From assembly GCA_024518585.1 (NCBI GenBank), contig JANIHI010000001.1, forward strand, positions 1 to 64,000: a stretch of DNA of 64,000 nt. Reading direction: 5' to 3'. The stretch is from Methanolinea sp. (GTDB lineage Archaea > Halobacteriota > Methanomicrobia > Methanomicrobiales > Methanospirillaceae). This document shows, one piece after another, positions 1 to 9,513 of the stretch. Position numbers and translations under genes: made by a program. The notes beneath the pieces are model-generated. The model saw only the letters and a list, made by a program, of their open reading frames with translations. It did no database searches and had not been told where the DNA came from. The stretch's first letter is position 1, and every line of letters starts with the position of its first letter.

Positions 1-383
1 TTTTCCAGGTCTTCGGCGTTAGGCCGGCCCCAGTTGACGAAGAGGAACTTTCCCGGGCACGAGAACTCGCCGATGACCGTTGCACCTTTCCGGAGGAGGG
101 CATCCTTCATCACTCCCATCATGTGCTTTGCCCCTTCGGGGCCTCCCGACGTGCCGAAGAGGGCGACTTTGTACCCGGAGAAATTCCCCGATTCGATGAA
201 CTTTGCCATGGGTTCACCCGGTTTTCCGCCGTACGTCCCGCTGCCGAGGAAGACGAGGCGTGCACCCTCAGGGAAGGGCGCGTTCGTGTCCTGGACGGGC
301 ACTCCCAGCTCTGCCGCGATCGCCTCCGCGACCTTCCTCGTGTTCCCGCCCCGGGAAAAGACAATGACTGCTCTGTCAGGCAT
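1..383 (-). CDS. Flavodoxin-fold protein, C-terminus outside window
   Basis: The first 127 residues of a flavodoxin-like protein are visible; the rest lies beyond base 1. The N-terminus is a beta strand (DRAVIVFSRGGNTRKVA) in which the loop SRGGNTRKVA resembles the phosphate-binding loop that holds FMN in flavodoxins. A second typical strand-loop (VFLGSGTYGGKPGEP) and a third (ALFGTSGGPEGAKHM) follow. Family knowledge: such proteins carry electrons through FMN. An in-frame TAA lies four codons upstream of the ATG and there is no Shine-Dalgarno (SD) sequence, so the start is fixed at 383 and the message may be leaderless. The electron partner cannot be inferred. Confidence 0.8.
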   Translation of the reverse strand, partial: MPDRAVIVFSRGGNTRKVAEAIAAELGVPVQDTNAPFPEGARLVFLGSGTYGGKPGEPMAKFIESGNFSGYKVALFGTSGGPEGAKHMMGVMKDALLRKGATVIGEFSCPGKFLFVNWGRPNAEDLE

Positions 384-507
384 GCCCGAGGGTTAGGGGG
401 GAGGTCTCATAAATGATGCGATGGCAAGGTGCAGATCAGCCGGTAGGAACTGTTGCCATTGAGAGAAAAAGATCTCTGAAAATTGCTGGAATGAAGAGAA
501 AAAAGAA

Positions 508-861
508 TTATTCAAACAAGATTCTCAATTTTCGCTCGATAAGCGGGGATATCCGGTAAACACCGGGCTCATATGTACCAGAGGTCCAGTAATGGACTGC
601 ACATTCCAGATCATCATCTGAAATAGCGTACTGGCCCGGTGAGATGACTTCAGTCAAAGAAGGGTATCCCTTTTTAACCTTCGTCCGGCACAGATCGATC
701 TGTCCGCCATGGACGAACAGAAAGTAAAACCATTCGCCAATCAACACCCATTGCTCTTCGGCTGCCTTCTCTGTCATTATGTCGAGAGAATCGTAGAGAT
801 GGTCCGGATCACCGGATTCAATTCGTAACCACTGCATCCTTCTCTCAACGTGTGTGTACAT
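508..861 (-). CDS. Uncharacterised 117-aa protein, lower GC than neighbours
   Basis: I do not recognise this 117-residue soluble protein. It begins MYTHVERRMQWLRIESG and has a central aromatic-rich segment (EEQWVLIGEWFYFLF), an acidic patch (AISDDDLECAVHYW) and a basic end (LIERKLRILFE). There is no signal peptide or clear membrane span. A strong ribosome-binding site (ggggtgagg, about five bases before the ATG) supports the start. Base composition is visibly more AT-rich than the flanking genes, and two inverted repeats precede it, so it may be a recent acquisition with its own control region. It is a lone gene facing the left edge of the window. Confidence 0.7.
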   Translation of the reverse strand: MYTHVERRMQWLRIESGDPDHLYDSLDIMTEKAAEEQWVLIGEWFYFLFVHGGQIDLCRTKVKKGYPSLTEVISPGQYAISDDDLECAVHYWTSGTYEPGVYRISPLIERKLRILFE

Positions 862-900
862 GTTTCCTCACCCCTTTCCCACCTTTCGCCCCGGGACCCG

Positions 901-966
901 TTACTGCTCTTCCTTGTCCTGCAGTAAGAGGAACACAAGAAGAAAGGATCCAGTCCTCTCCTGGAT
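901..966 (-). promoter_or_regulatory. Two inverted repeats upstream of the orphan gene
   Basis: TTACTGC (901-907) pairs with GCAGTAA (921-927) around a 13-nt loop. ATCCAG (948-953) pairs with CTGGAT (961-966) around a 7-nt loop. Both lie 40-105 bases before the ATG at 861, downstream of an AT-rich block (about 975-1000) that could hold the promoter. They could be operators or leader hairpins; no binding protein can be named. Confidence 0.45.
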
Positions 967-1120
967 AGAAGGAAATATCTTTCCATATTAATTAATCTTT
1001 TCTATTGCGAGAGTCGGGAGATGAATACTTTATCAAGAAACCACACAACAGGTTGTTCCCAGCGATGGTTCCTCTCTCAATGGAAAGCACCGTCGCACTT
1101 CCCGAAAAATGTCGCCCGCC

Positions 1121-1507
1121 TCAGATGAGGTTTCCGTACTTCGAGGCACAGGCGTCCGTGTAGGCCCCTTCGAGGTCAGAGTCCGGAGGTTCGTAACGCC
1201 CCGGCCTAAACGCCAATATCCTCCTGATCCTTTTGCTGATGTCGGGGCGCCGTGCCCTGGCGAGGATCTCCTGGTCAGCAACGCTGGTGCACGAGGCGTG
1301 CAGGTCTTCGTGGCACCGGGCACAGAGGACGAGCAGGGACCCCTCGAGTGCTTCCGGGGAACCGGGGGCCTCTTCGCCGGCAAAGCAATGGACTTCGAGC
1401 TCGTCCTCCGTCCCGGGACTTCCGCAGATCTCGCAGCGGCACATGGCGGCCCGCTTGATGCTGTTGGCTTTCGCCGGGTGGGAGAGCAGGAACGGTGACG
1501 TCGACAT
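1121..1507 (-). CDS. HNH-like zinc-binding protein
   Basis: A 128-residue protein with a zinc-knuckle layout typical of HNH endonucleases: CRCEICG near residues 23-29, a VH about 15 residues later, then LCARCHEDLHA near residues 61-71. In HNH families two CxxC pairs bind structural zinc and the His residues carry the nuclease metal. The classic HH pair is not obvious here, so catalysis is uncertain. A GGAG six bases before the ATG supports the start. The protein stands alone with no restriction, phage or intron partner nearby, so its substrate is unknown. Confidence 0.7.
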   Translation of the reverse strand: MSTSPFLLSHPAKANSIKRAAMCRCEICGSPGTEDELEVHCFAGEEAPGSPEALEGSLLVLCARCHEDLHASCTSVADQEILARARRPDISKRIRRILAFRPGRYEPPDSDLEGAYTDACASKYGNLI

Positions 1508-1755
1508 GGAGGCTCCTTTCTATCCTCGATGAGGGGATCATCGGGTGGGAAGAGATAAATGTTGGGCCTTCCGCCGGGCATGGGTAAAAGATTCCCGTCC
1601 CGCCGGGAAAGACGACCTCCCGGGAAAGAATCGGGCTGCTGCCCGGAAACGTCACGAAGTAGTCAGCCGGGAGAGGGGCGACCCCTGTCCCGGGGCGGCA
1701 GGCGGCGAGGCGGGACGAGAACCGGGGAATCGGACCTATTCCTACCCGGCCGGGG
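1508..1755. other. Non-coding gap between HNH gene and ArsR gene
   Basis: No convincing gene is visible on either strand. The stretch is GC-rich and contains several CCGGGAAAG-type words (around 1600-1650) but no regular array. Confidence 0.4.
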
Positions 1756-2241
1756 TCACTCGCCGGCTTCCCGGGCGGAGAGGTCCCGGAGGTATTTCCT
1801 GCCGTCTCTTAAAATCTTCTTCCCAAGCGGGGTTATCTGGTAGATGATGTAGTTGCCCTGCTGGTCTCCCCCGATGAGGCCGGCCTTTTTGAGGACCTGG
1901 AGGTGGTAGGAGAGCCTTGAGTCTGCTATTCCCGTCGCAGACTTGATCACGCAGACGCAAAGAGGTCCCTTTTCCAGGAGAAAGAGGATCTTGAGGCGGA
2001 CGGTGTCGGAACAGGCCTGGTGCAGTCCCTGGAGGGGATCAAGCGCGGAACCGGGGGGGAGGGTGGCAACGAGCCCCTCGATCCCTCCCAGCCTCCCGAG
2101 GGACTCTGCGATATCTGCAGGGATGGCGGGCTGGCCCCCCTCCTCTCCTCCCTTCCCCCTCCCACCTGCCTTCCGGGGCATTTCAAAGAAAATGGAATCC
2201 CCGTCCTCAATAAAGTATCCTGCCGGAAGGGGGGATCCCAA
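1756..2241 (-). CDS. ArsR-family winged-helix regulator
   Basis: A 161-residue regulator. The C-terminal ~90 residues form an ArsR-type winged helix: SDTVRLKILFLLEKGPLCVC, then the recognition helix region (DSRLSYHLQVLKKAGLI) and the wing (GNYIIYQITPLGKKIL). The Cys-Val-Cys at the end of helix 3 matches the metal-thiol site of classic ArsR/SmtB sensors, so metal, metalloid or redox sensing is plausible. The N-terminal ~70 residues are a Gly-rich extension not typical of the family. The TTG start at 2241 is chosen because a GGAGG lies six bases upstream; the ATG at 2181 has no ribosome-binding site. It is co-directional with groES-groEL, 216 bases downstream of groEL. Confidence 0.82.
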   Translation of the reverse strand: MGSPLPAGYFIEDGDSIFFEMPRKAGGRGKGGEEGGQPAIPADIAESLGRLGGIEGLVATLPPGSALDPLQGLHQACSDTVRLKILFLLEKGPLCVCVIKSATGIADSRLSYHLQVLKKAGLIGGDQQGNYIIYQITPLGKKILRDGRKYLRDLSAREAGE

Positions 2242-2338
2242 AGGCTCCCTCCACGGTCCCGCGGGGAGAATGAAAAAAACCAGATCATCACTTTCCCGAC
2301 GGGAACTATGGGGAGGAAAAATGGGGTGGGGCAGGTCC

Positions 2339-2419
2339 CTGCCCGGCCGGGAAAAGCGGAACAGGACACCTCGTCGGTTGCGATGTTGAACGGCTCGGCA
2401 CTGCCCGGCCGGGAAAAGC
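2339..2419. repeat. Two 19-nt direct repeats with a palindromic core
   Basis: CTGCCCGGCCGGGAAAAGC occurs at 2339-2357 and again at 2401-2419, start-to-start 62 bases. Each contains the palindrome CCCGGCCGGG. The pair lies between the end of groEL and the start of the ArsR gene, so it could be an operator for the ArsR gene or a 3' processing or termination element for groEL. Confidence 0.6.
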
Positions 2420-2457
2420 AGTGGCAGGTGCCCGGTGCCGGGTCGAAAAAGAGGGGA

Positions 2458-4083
<1,626 letters not shown>

Positions 4084-4356
4084 CTAGACGATCTTTGCGA
4101 CGATATCCTTGAAGGGGACAAAAACGTATGTCTCCCTGTCGATCTCAAACGTCTCTGCACTGTACCCCCCGTAGAGGATGTGGTCCCCGGGCTTGAGGGG
4201 GAGCGGGGAGCCGTCCTCGCGGGTCCCGACCGAGATGACAGAGCCCTGTTTTCTCTGTTCCCGTGCAGTCTCAGGGATATAGATACCACTCTTCGTCTTC
4301 TCTTCCATCTGGATTGGCTTGACAAGAACCCTTTCACCGATAGGAATGATCTCCAT
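4084..4356 (-). CDS. groES: Co-chaperonin GroES
   Basis: A 90-residue GroES subunit, the heptameric lid of the GroEL cage. It has the N-terminal strand IPIGERVLVKPI, a mobile-loop region (EEKTKSGIYIPETARE) and the roof segment PGDHILYGGYSAE. GGAGGTG about ten bases before the ATG supports the start. It is first in the groES-groEL operon, transcribed from the AT-rich region shared with the divergent regulator gene at 4500. Confidence 0.96.
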   Translation of the reverse strand: MEIIPIGERVLVKPIQMEEKTKSGIYIPETAREQRKQGSVISVGTREDGSPLPLKPGDHILYGGYSAETFEIDRETYVFVPFKDIVAKIV

Positions 4357-4499
4357 TGTGCGTCTGCACCTCCAGAGACGACGTACGTATCGGATTTAAA
4401 AATATTTAAAAATTATCTATATTGTATAAATGAATTAAATTATTTTGAATAAGTTTATATTTTATTGGGACAAATGAGATACAAAACCGGGGGGAGCAG
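4357..4499. promoter_or_regulatory. Divergent promoter region, groES and winged-helix gene
   Basis: This is the most AT-rich interval in the area. On the minus strand TTTTTAAATATTTTT (about 4397-4411) is a good archaeal TATA candidate for groES. On the plus strand TTTATATTTTA (about 4454-4464) suits the gene at 4500, which has a short leader and a GGGGAG ribosome-binding site. No CIRCE element is visible, so bacterial HrcA-type control is not supported. Confidence 0.6.
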
Positions 4500-4907
4500 A
4501 TGACGAGGCAGATCGTTCTCCGTCAGGAGGAACGCCCGGTTGCGGGCGGCGGGGAGGAGGAGGTCATGTGGCTCTGCCACTGCCTCGGGATCGGGGAAGG
4601 GCGCGATATCGACCGCGTCGCATCGCGCATCATCATCGCACTCCTCTCCCGCCAGGCAATAGAGGGGGGCCTCTCCGTGGAGACGATTGCGAATGACCTT
4701 GCAGTCACCCCCTCGCGGGTCAACCACCACATCAGGAACCTTGTTGCTGCCGGCATGGTATACCGGCAGAGAAAGAGAATATTCATCAGGGGGAGAGGTA
4801 TGCAGGCACTCGTCCGGGAGATCCGAAAAGATGCCCTGCGGATCCTCGATGACCTCGAGGCTGCCGCCATCGGGATCGACAGGGAGTTTGGGATCCCGCA
4901 CCGGTAG
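4500..4907 (+). CDS. Winged-helix DNA-binding regulator
   Basis: A 135-residue protein with a helix-turn-helix in the middle: LSVETIANDLAVTPSRVNHH, followed by a wing-like basic stretch (AGMVYRQRKRIFIRGRG). The C-terminal helix (VREIRKDALRILDDLEAAA) may dimerise. GGGGAG precedes the ATG. It is 14 bases upstream of a PsiE-like membrane gene on the same strand and divergent from groES, so it may control either neighbour. Its signal is unknown. Confidence 0.75.
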   Translation: MTRQIVLRQEERPVAGGGEEEVMWLCHCLGIGEGRDIDRVASRIIIALLSRQAIEGGLSVETIANDLAVTPSRVNHHIRNLVAAGMVYRQRKRIFIRGRGMQALVREIRKDALRILDDLEAAAIGIDREFGIPHR

Positions 4908-4921
4908 GAGGGACCACGTCC

Positions 4922-5398
4922 ATGGTAGAACGCTCGTACCACCGGATCCACGATATATTCAGGAGGATGCTTGAAAACGTCCAGGACGTAATCGTCATCG
5001 TCATCTGCATCCTCCTGTTTGCCCTGATGCTCAAGATCCTGTTTGGGCTCTTCGAGAGCTTTTCCGGACCCCTGGATTTCCAGTACATCGCCTCAGAGCT
5101 GATCTACATCCTCGTCCTGGTGGAGATCTACAGGCTCCTCATCATCTACCTGCGGGAACACCGGATCGCCGTGGATATCATGATCGAGGTCGGCATCGTC
5201 TCGATCCTCCGCGAGATCATCCTCCATGGGGTCCTTGAGATCAACCCCATGACCCTTGGAGCCATATCCCTCCTCCTGGTCGCCCTGATGCTCCTCCTCC
5301 GCTATGGTTCTATCCGCAAGGAGGAGGTGGAAAGGGACCTCCGGGACGGTTTCTTCACCGAGTTGAAAAAATCGATCAGGCGGGAGAAGAGCGAATAG
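4922..5398 (+). CDS. PsiE-family membrane protein
   Basis: A 158-residue integral membrane protein with four hydrophobic segments (about residues 22-45, 58-80, 88-104 and 112-130) and a charged cytoplasmic tail (RKEEVERDLRDGFF). The layout and the YILVLVEIYRLLIIYLREHR segment match the phosphate-starvation-inducible PsiE family, whose molecular function is not established. GGAGG ten bases upstream supports the start. It probably forms an operon with the preceding regulator. Confidence 0.78.
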   Translation: MVERSYHRIHDIFRRMLENVQDVIVIVICILLFALMLKILFGLFESFSGPLDFQYIASELIYILVLVEIYRLLIIYLREHRIAVDIMIEVGIVSILREIILHGVLEINPMTLGAISLLLVALMLLLRYGSIRKEEVERDLRDGFFTELKKSIRREKSE

Positions 5399-5488
5399 TC
5401 CCCCCGGTATCACCCTACCAGTGTCGTCACCTCCCGAAGGTCCCCCATCCATCTCATCACCTTAGCTTAATGAGGGACAAGGGGTGAC

Positions 5489-6262
5489 ATGTATTCCATG
5501 CGCATCGAAGTTGAGGGCGTTGCAGGTCTCCCGATGATCCAGAAGGGGGACGACCTCCCTGCCCTGATCGCAAAACGGGTGTCGTTCTCGGAGGGGGACA
5601 TCCTGTGTATTGCATCGTCTGTCTATTCCAAGGCAAAGGGGCACACGCGGTGCCTCCGTGATATCACCCCTTCAAAGAGGGCAGAACGGATAGCCGCCCG
5701 GACGGGTGAAGACCCCCGCTTCATCCAGGCGGTCCTCGACGCCTCGACCGACGTCCTCCTCGAGTACCCCTTCGTCCTCTCCGAGGTCCCGTGCGGGCAC
5801 GTCGGAGTCCGGGCCGGTGTTGACCAGAGCAACATCGAGGACGACATGGTCATCCTCCTCCCCCCCGACCCGATGGCAGCAGCCCGGGAGGTCCGGGAGG
5901 CACTCCGGACAATAACAGGGAAATCCGTCGGGGTCATCATCACCGATACCTGCGGGAGGTCCTTTCGCCGGGGCCAGACGGGCCATGCCATCGGGTGGAG
6001 CGGGATGCCGGCGATCCGCGACTTCCGGGGTGATACCGACCTCTTCGGCCACGTCCTCAAGATCACCGAGGAGGCGGTCGTGGACGAGATCGCAGGGTTT
6101 GCCAACTTCGTGATGGGAGAGAGCAACAACGGCGTCCCGGCCGTGGTCTTCCGCAACTGCGGGACCTGGCAGGGACACGACAACCTCTACTTTGAGGCAG
6201 ACGAAGATATCACGCGGGCCCTCCTGAAAAAGGCGCCCGGCAGCAGTACATCTCCCTGCTAA
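5489..6262 (+). CDS. cofE: Coenzyme F420-0:L-glutamate ligase CofE
   Basis: A 257-residue CofE, which uses GTP to add gamma-linked glutamates to F420-0, the hydride carrier of methanogenesis. Family hallmarks are the N-terminal IQKGDDL, the Arg/Lys-rich ITPSKRAERIAA, ASTDVLLEYP, the GVDQSN segment and the C-terminal DTCGRSFRRGQTGHAIGWSG. Family length is about 250. The ATG at 5489 follows GGGGTGA, giving the preferred start; ATG 5498 is an alternative. It is a single gene, followed by a hairpin-rich block that probably ends transcription. Confidence 0.95.
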   Translation: MYSMRIEVEGVAGLPMIQKGDDLPALIAKRVSFSEGDILCIASSVYSKAKGHTRCLRDITPSKRAERIAARTGEDPRFIQAVLDASTDVLLEYPFVLSEVPCGHVGVRAGVDQSNIEDDMVILLPPDPMAAAREVREALRTITGKSVGVIITDTCGRSFRRGQTGHAIGWSGMPAIRDFRGDTDLFGHVLKITEEAVVDEIAGFANFVMGESNNGVPAVVFRNCGTWQGHDNLYFEADEDITRALLKKAPGSSTSPC

Positions 6263-6292
6263 AAAATCACGTAGTTCTCTCCGGGATACACT

Positions 6293-6448
6293 ATGAAAAT
6301 CGCGCATGCGGTTTTCATAGGAACCGCCCATGACCGCCCTTTTTGGTCAGGCATGAAATAGTGAAAATATCAATACCATTTTCATAAAACCGCCCATGAC
6401 CGCCGGGCGGTCGAGCATAAAGCATGAAAATGGTGAGGCCATTTTCAT
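6293..6448. repeat. Three ATGAAAAT...ATTTTCAT hairpins with interspersed direct repeats
   Basis: Inverted repeats lie at 6293-6318 (11-bp stem, GCAT loop), 6361-6385 (about 8 bp) and 6424-6448 (ATGAAAATGG/CCATTTTCAT, perfect 10 bp). Between them AACCGCCCATGACCGCC occurs at 6322-6338 and 6388-6404. The block sits between the convergent ends of cofE and the small membrane gene at 6498, so it may be a bidirectional terminator or a REP-like element. A fourth copy of the hairpin lies at 60386-60411. Confidence 0.75.
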
Positions 6449-6497
6449 TGGAAAAGCACACATCTCTCTTTTTCCAGCCAGTGTCCAGTCGGAGGGG

Positions 6498-6689
6498 TCA
6501 GTATATCTTTGCGCGCACGAGGCCGAGGCTCCCGACGGCAAAGAAAAAGGTCCCGAAAACGAGGGCAAAATAGTCAATGAAACCAGGGTTTCCGGCCATC
6601 TCCATTGCACCGAGGAAGATGAGCCCCGCTCCGCCGATGACCTGGAGGGCGTTGATGAGCCAGACTGTGGAGACCATGGTCGATAGCAC
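6498..6689 (-). CDS. Small two-span membrane protein
   Basis: A 63-residue hydrophobic protein with two membrane segments (about residues 8-28 and 36-57) and a short basic end (RAKIY). The start is either GTG at 6689, with GAGG just upstream, or ATG at 6677. It resembles no characterised family that I can name. It follows the uracil-DNA glycosylase gene with no clear link and ends against the hairpin block at 6293-6448. Confidence 0.6.
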   Translation of the reverse strand: MLSTMVSTVWLINALQVIGGAGLIFLGAMEMAGNPGFIDYFALVFGTFFFAVGSLGLVRAKIY

Positions 6690-6722
6690 GTTCCTCTCTC
6701 TTGATTCCCCCGACCGGTCAAA

Positions 6723-7331
6723 TCACTTGCGGGACCCGGGAGAAGTCCGGATGACGCCGGCAAGTTTCCGGAAGTCTTCCTCGAGGTCCCGCCGGGCCGG
6801 GGGATTGTGGGTGATGACCGCCGGGTGGTAGACGGGGACGATGGTCATCTCCCGGCCGGAACGCTGATCCCGCACACCATGTCCCCGCCCCCGGACTTCC
6901 CCAAACGAAGGGAACGGGAGGCCGTACATCCCAAAGACGGTCACCGTGGCAAACCTTCCCATCGGGACAAGGACCCGGGGCGAGAGGAGGGCGATCTGAG
7001 CTTCCAGGTAGGGCATGCAGGCAGCAATCTCGTCCCTCCTTGGTGCCCGGTTTCCCGGCGGCCTGCACTTGACGATGCTCGTGATGAAGACCTCCTCCCT
7101 CGAAAGGCCGCACCGGGAAAGGAGGTCGGTCAGTATCTGTCCTGCCCTCCCGACGAACGGCCTCCCTGTCTCGTCCTCCTTCTTCCCGGGGGCCTCCCCG
7201 ATGAAGAGCAGGGCCGAAGGGACGGGTCCTTCCCCGGGAACGGTCCGCGTCCGCGAGAGGGAGAGGGGACAGAGGGTGCAGCCGGCAATCGCTGCTGCAA
7301 CCTGGTCCATGGTATCCGTGCCCGTGATCAT
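6723..7331 (-). CDS. udg: Type 4 (Fe-S) uracil-DNA glycosylase
   Basis: A 202-residue family 4 uracil-DNA glycosylase, which removes deaminated cytosine from DNA and is common in archaea. Four cysteines expected to bind a [4Fe-4S] cluster are at residues 18, 21, 89 and 105 (CTLC, KCRPP, ACMPY). The uracil-pocket motif GEAPGKKEDETGRPFVG is at 45-61, and the C-terminal YHPAVITHNP matches the second catalytic motif. The ATG at 7331 is preferred because GAGGTG lies five bases upstream; a longer reading to 7397 has no such site. Confidence 0.93.
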   Translation of the reverse strand: MITGTDTMDQVAAAIAGCTLCPLSLSRTRTVPGEGPVPSALLFIGEAPGKKEDETGRPFVGRAGQILTDLLSRCGLSREEVFITSIVKCRPPGNRAPRRDEIAACMPYLEAQIALLSPRVLVPMGRFATVTVFGMYGLPFPSFGEVRGRGHGVRDQRSGREMTIVPVYHPAVITHNPPARRDLEEDFRKLAGVIRTSPGSRK

Positions 7332-7439
7332 GCCATCACCTCTCCCCTCCAGCCGGAGCGTCTCCACAAGTCCGGGCCGGTGCAGTATCCCTTCCATGGG
7401 GAGAGGACAATCCCGAAAACGGAAGGGGATGGGGGGGAT

Positions 7440-8267
7440 TTACCGGAGGAGTTCCTCAAGGAAAACCTCCTCCCCCCTCTCCCGGTAATACCCAAAAAGC
7501 GCTTCCCCCCAGGCAACAGCCCTGGCGTCCCCGGAAAACAGGTCACAGGAGCTGTCGTACTGGGGGATATCCCGCTTGAAAAGACCAAGCGAGAGGTTCT
7601 TGTCAGTCACGGTGAGCCCAAGCCGCATGTCCTCTGAAATGACAAAGAGCGTGAAATTCGATGAGCCGTAAAGATCCTTCATGAATGTGACATAGGGGTC
7701 GCCTTTCAGGAGCTCCATCACGGTGTCACTCACCACGAGCTCGACAGGGATCCCCTCGTGGATCTTCTCTGTCAAAAACTGGGCAAGCCCGGGACTGGCC
7801 ACCGATGAGAGCCCGTGGATGTAGGATGCATCACGGAGGATGGAGATATAGTGGGTATAGACCGAGAACATGTCCATGGTCGTATCGTACTGGACATCGG
7901 CCTCGACGAGGTCCCCGATCCTGGCAATGAAAGTGCTTGGAATGCCAGAAAGGTTATGCGTTGCCCAGAACGGGAGGTGGGAACCGATCCCGCCGAGGAG
8001 GCTGACGTAATTGAAAATTTCTTCGGCGACAACCTGCCCGAGGGGTGTGAGGGCATACTGGTGTCCTTTGGACTCAACGAGTGCAAGGTTTTCGAGGCTC
8101 CGGATCTTGGGGATGAGTGCCTGCGACGTGCTCCCCGTCACGTCGCGGAGGAGAGAGAGGGGTGATGCGCTCCCTTTGAGTGCCAGGAGGACCTGGACCT
8201 TGAGACGTGAATTGAAAATGGAATGGATCAGGCGGGAATGTTTCCCATAGAGGGTGAGGGGATCCAT
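7440..8267 (-). CDS. FilR1-type methanogen transcriptional regulator
   Basis: A 275-residue protein with an N-terminal winged helix (about residues 10-90; FNSRLKVQVLLALKGSASPLS, TPLGQVVAEEI) and a C-terminal domain of the FilR1/DUF1724 type (IHEGIPVELVVSDTVMELL, VTDKNLSLGLFKRDIPQYD). Relatives are abundant in Methanomicrobia; the archetype FilR1 acts in the Fil acyl-homoserine-lactone-related system of Methanothrix. The ATG at 8267 opens the first conserved residues and leaves a normal gap to the gene at 8323; longer readings have poor N-termini. The target is unknown. Confidence 0.85.
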   Translation of the reverse strand: MDPLTLYGKHSRLIHSIFNSRLKVQVLLALKGSASPLSLLRDVTGSTSQALIPKIRSLENLALVESKGHQYALTPLGQVVAEEIFNYVSLLGGIGSHLPFWATHNLSGIPSTFIARIGDLVEADVQYDTTMDMFSVYTHYISILRDASYIHGLSSVASPGLAQFLTEKIHEGIPVELVVSDTVMELLKGDPYVTFMKDLYGSSNFTLFVISEDMRLGLTVTDKNLSLGLFKRDIPQYDSSCDLFSGDARAVAWGEALFGYYRERGEEVFLEELLR

Positions 8268-8322
8268 ATCAGTGTGGGTTTTCCCTATAGAGAAATATGT
8301 CATTCGATCGGCTCGGGAGAGA

Positions 8323-9292
8323 TCAGAGAGGGGGAGAGAATGGGAAATGGACAAGGCCAGGGAGAGACGCAATGAGGGCAAGGGGGATGAACTGTCCATC
8401 CGAAAGGACATCACAGATGAAGTGAGTATCCCCTGCCCGGTTTACCAGGAGGATGCAGGCCTGGGAGTAGGCAAGGGACGCTCCCACCGTCCAAAGGCCT
8501 GCTCCCGAAAGGGTACCCCTCCCGAGCGCAAAGATGACCAGGCCGGAAAGCAGGGTGAACGCCGTCAGGACCTGCGTCGTCCTTCGCGTCCCGATGATGA
8601 CCGGAACGGTCCTGATCCCTGCCGCCGCATCACCGGCACGGTCCCTGATATCCGGCAGGATCGATGCAATGATAGTCCAGGAAAAGATGAAGAAGAACAC
8701 AATGAGCGTCTTTTCTCCGGCGGGGGTCTCTGAGAGAGCAGCGGGGATGACCGAGAACGAAAGGCCCCAGGAGAACGAGACTGCGAGGTTCTTGACGAGG
8801 GGGATCTTTTAGGCGACGGTACCGGCACGTTTCCGGAAGGAGGGGGATACTGTAGAAGATCCCGGCTACCAGCGGGACACTGCAGGCGGCGAGGGCCAGG
8901 AAGCCATGCAGTGCTGATAGCCCCATGGCAAGGGCATATGCCCCGATCGCACAGGGAAAGAGCAGCGATGTGTACCGGGAAGTGACCTTGAAACGGTCCA
9001 CGTGATTGAGGCTGTCTTCTGCCTGGTCTGTCTTCCTGTTCATGGTATACACGGAGAAGACAACGAGGGAGAGGACGGTTGCAATGGTCAACGAAAAGTC
9101 GAGACCCTGGAGGGAACAGGAAACAAAAGCCATTCCGACGGCAGCTGTCGCAAGGAAGAGGGAGCTGTACAGGTAGAAATGCCAGAATTCCCCAAACCCG
9201 ATGACCAGCCCCTCCCGGACTGTCATCCAGTCCACAAACGGAAACCGGGAATATGCATAGCCCATGCAAAAAAAGTACCCGGAGGAGTTCAC
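8323..9292 (-). pseudogene. UbiA-family prenyltransferase, frameshifted
   Basis: One UbiA-like polytopic prenyltransferase of about 320 residues is split between two frames. The upstream part (9292 to about 8810) has the Asp-rich region MNRKTDQAEDSLN, shaped like the prenyl-diphosphate motif. The downstream part (about 8808 to 8323) continues with IPLVKNLAVSFSWGLSF and the second Asp motif LPDIRDRAGD. The break falls at about 8805-8810, in a TTTT run (AAAA on the coding strand); a 2-base loss or 1-base gain there would explain it. UbiA enzymes attach isoprenoid chains to aromatic or polar-lipid acceptors in the membrane. It is either a recent pseudogene or a sequence error. The start may be GTG 9292 or ATG 9265. 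Confidence 0.8.
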
Positions 9293-9513
9293 ATTCGTTG
9301 TGATGATGAATGTTCATCGCAGCGATGAATGTGAAAATGCGTGATAAATAACTACGTTGCCCATGTAATACATGACTGGAGCCAGGGATTCTCCGGTGAG
9401 AGTATGTTTCATTCAAAATGGAGAGAGAGTAACACTATCAACCATCCAGAATCGGAATTTTATCCTGATACGTTTCCCTCCATTCCTGCGTATCTCGGAG
9501 GGGGGATACGGAA

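Noticed and set aside
6293-6448. CRISPR-like array
   Set aside because: Only three unequal hairpins with differing arms, no constant repeat length, no cas genes nearby.
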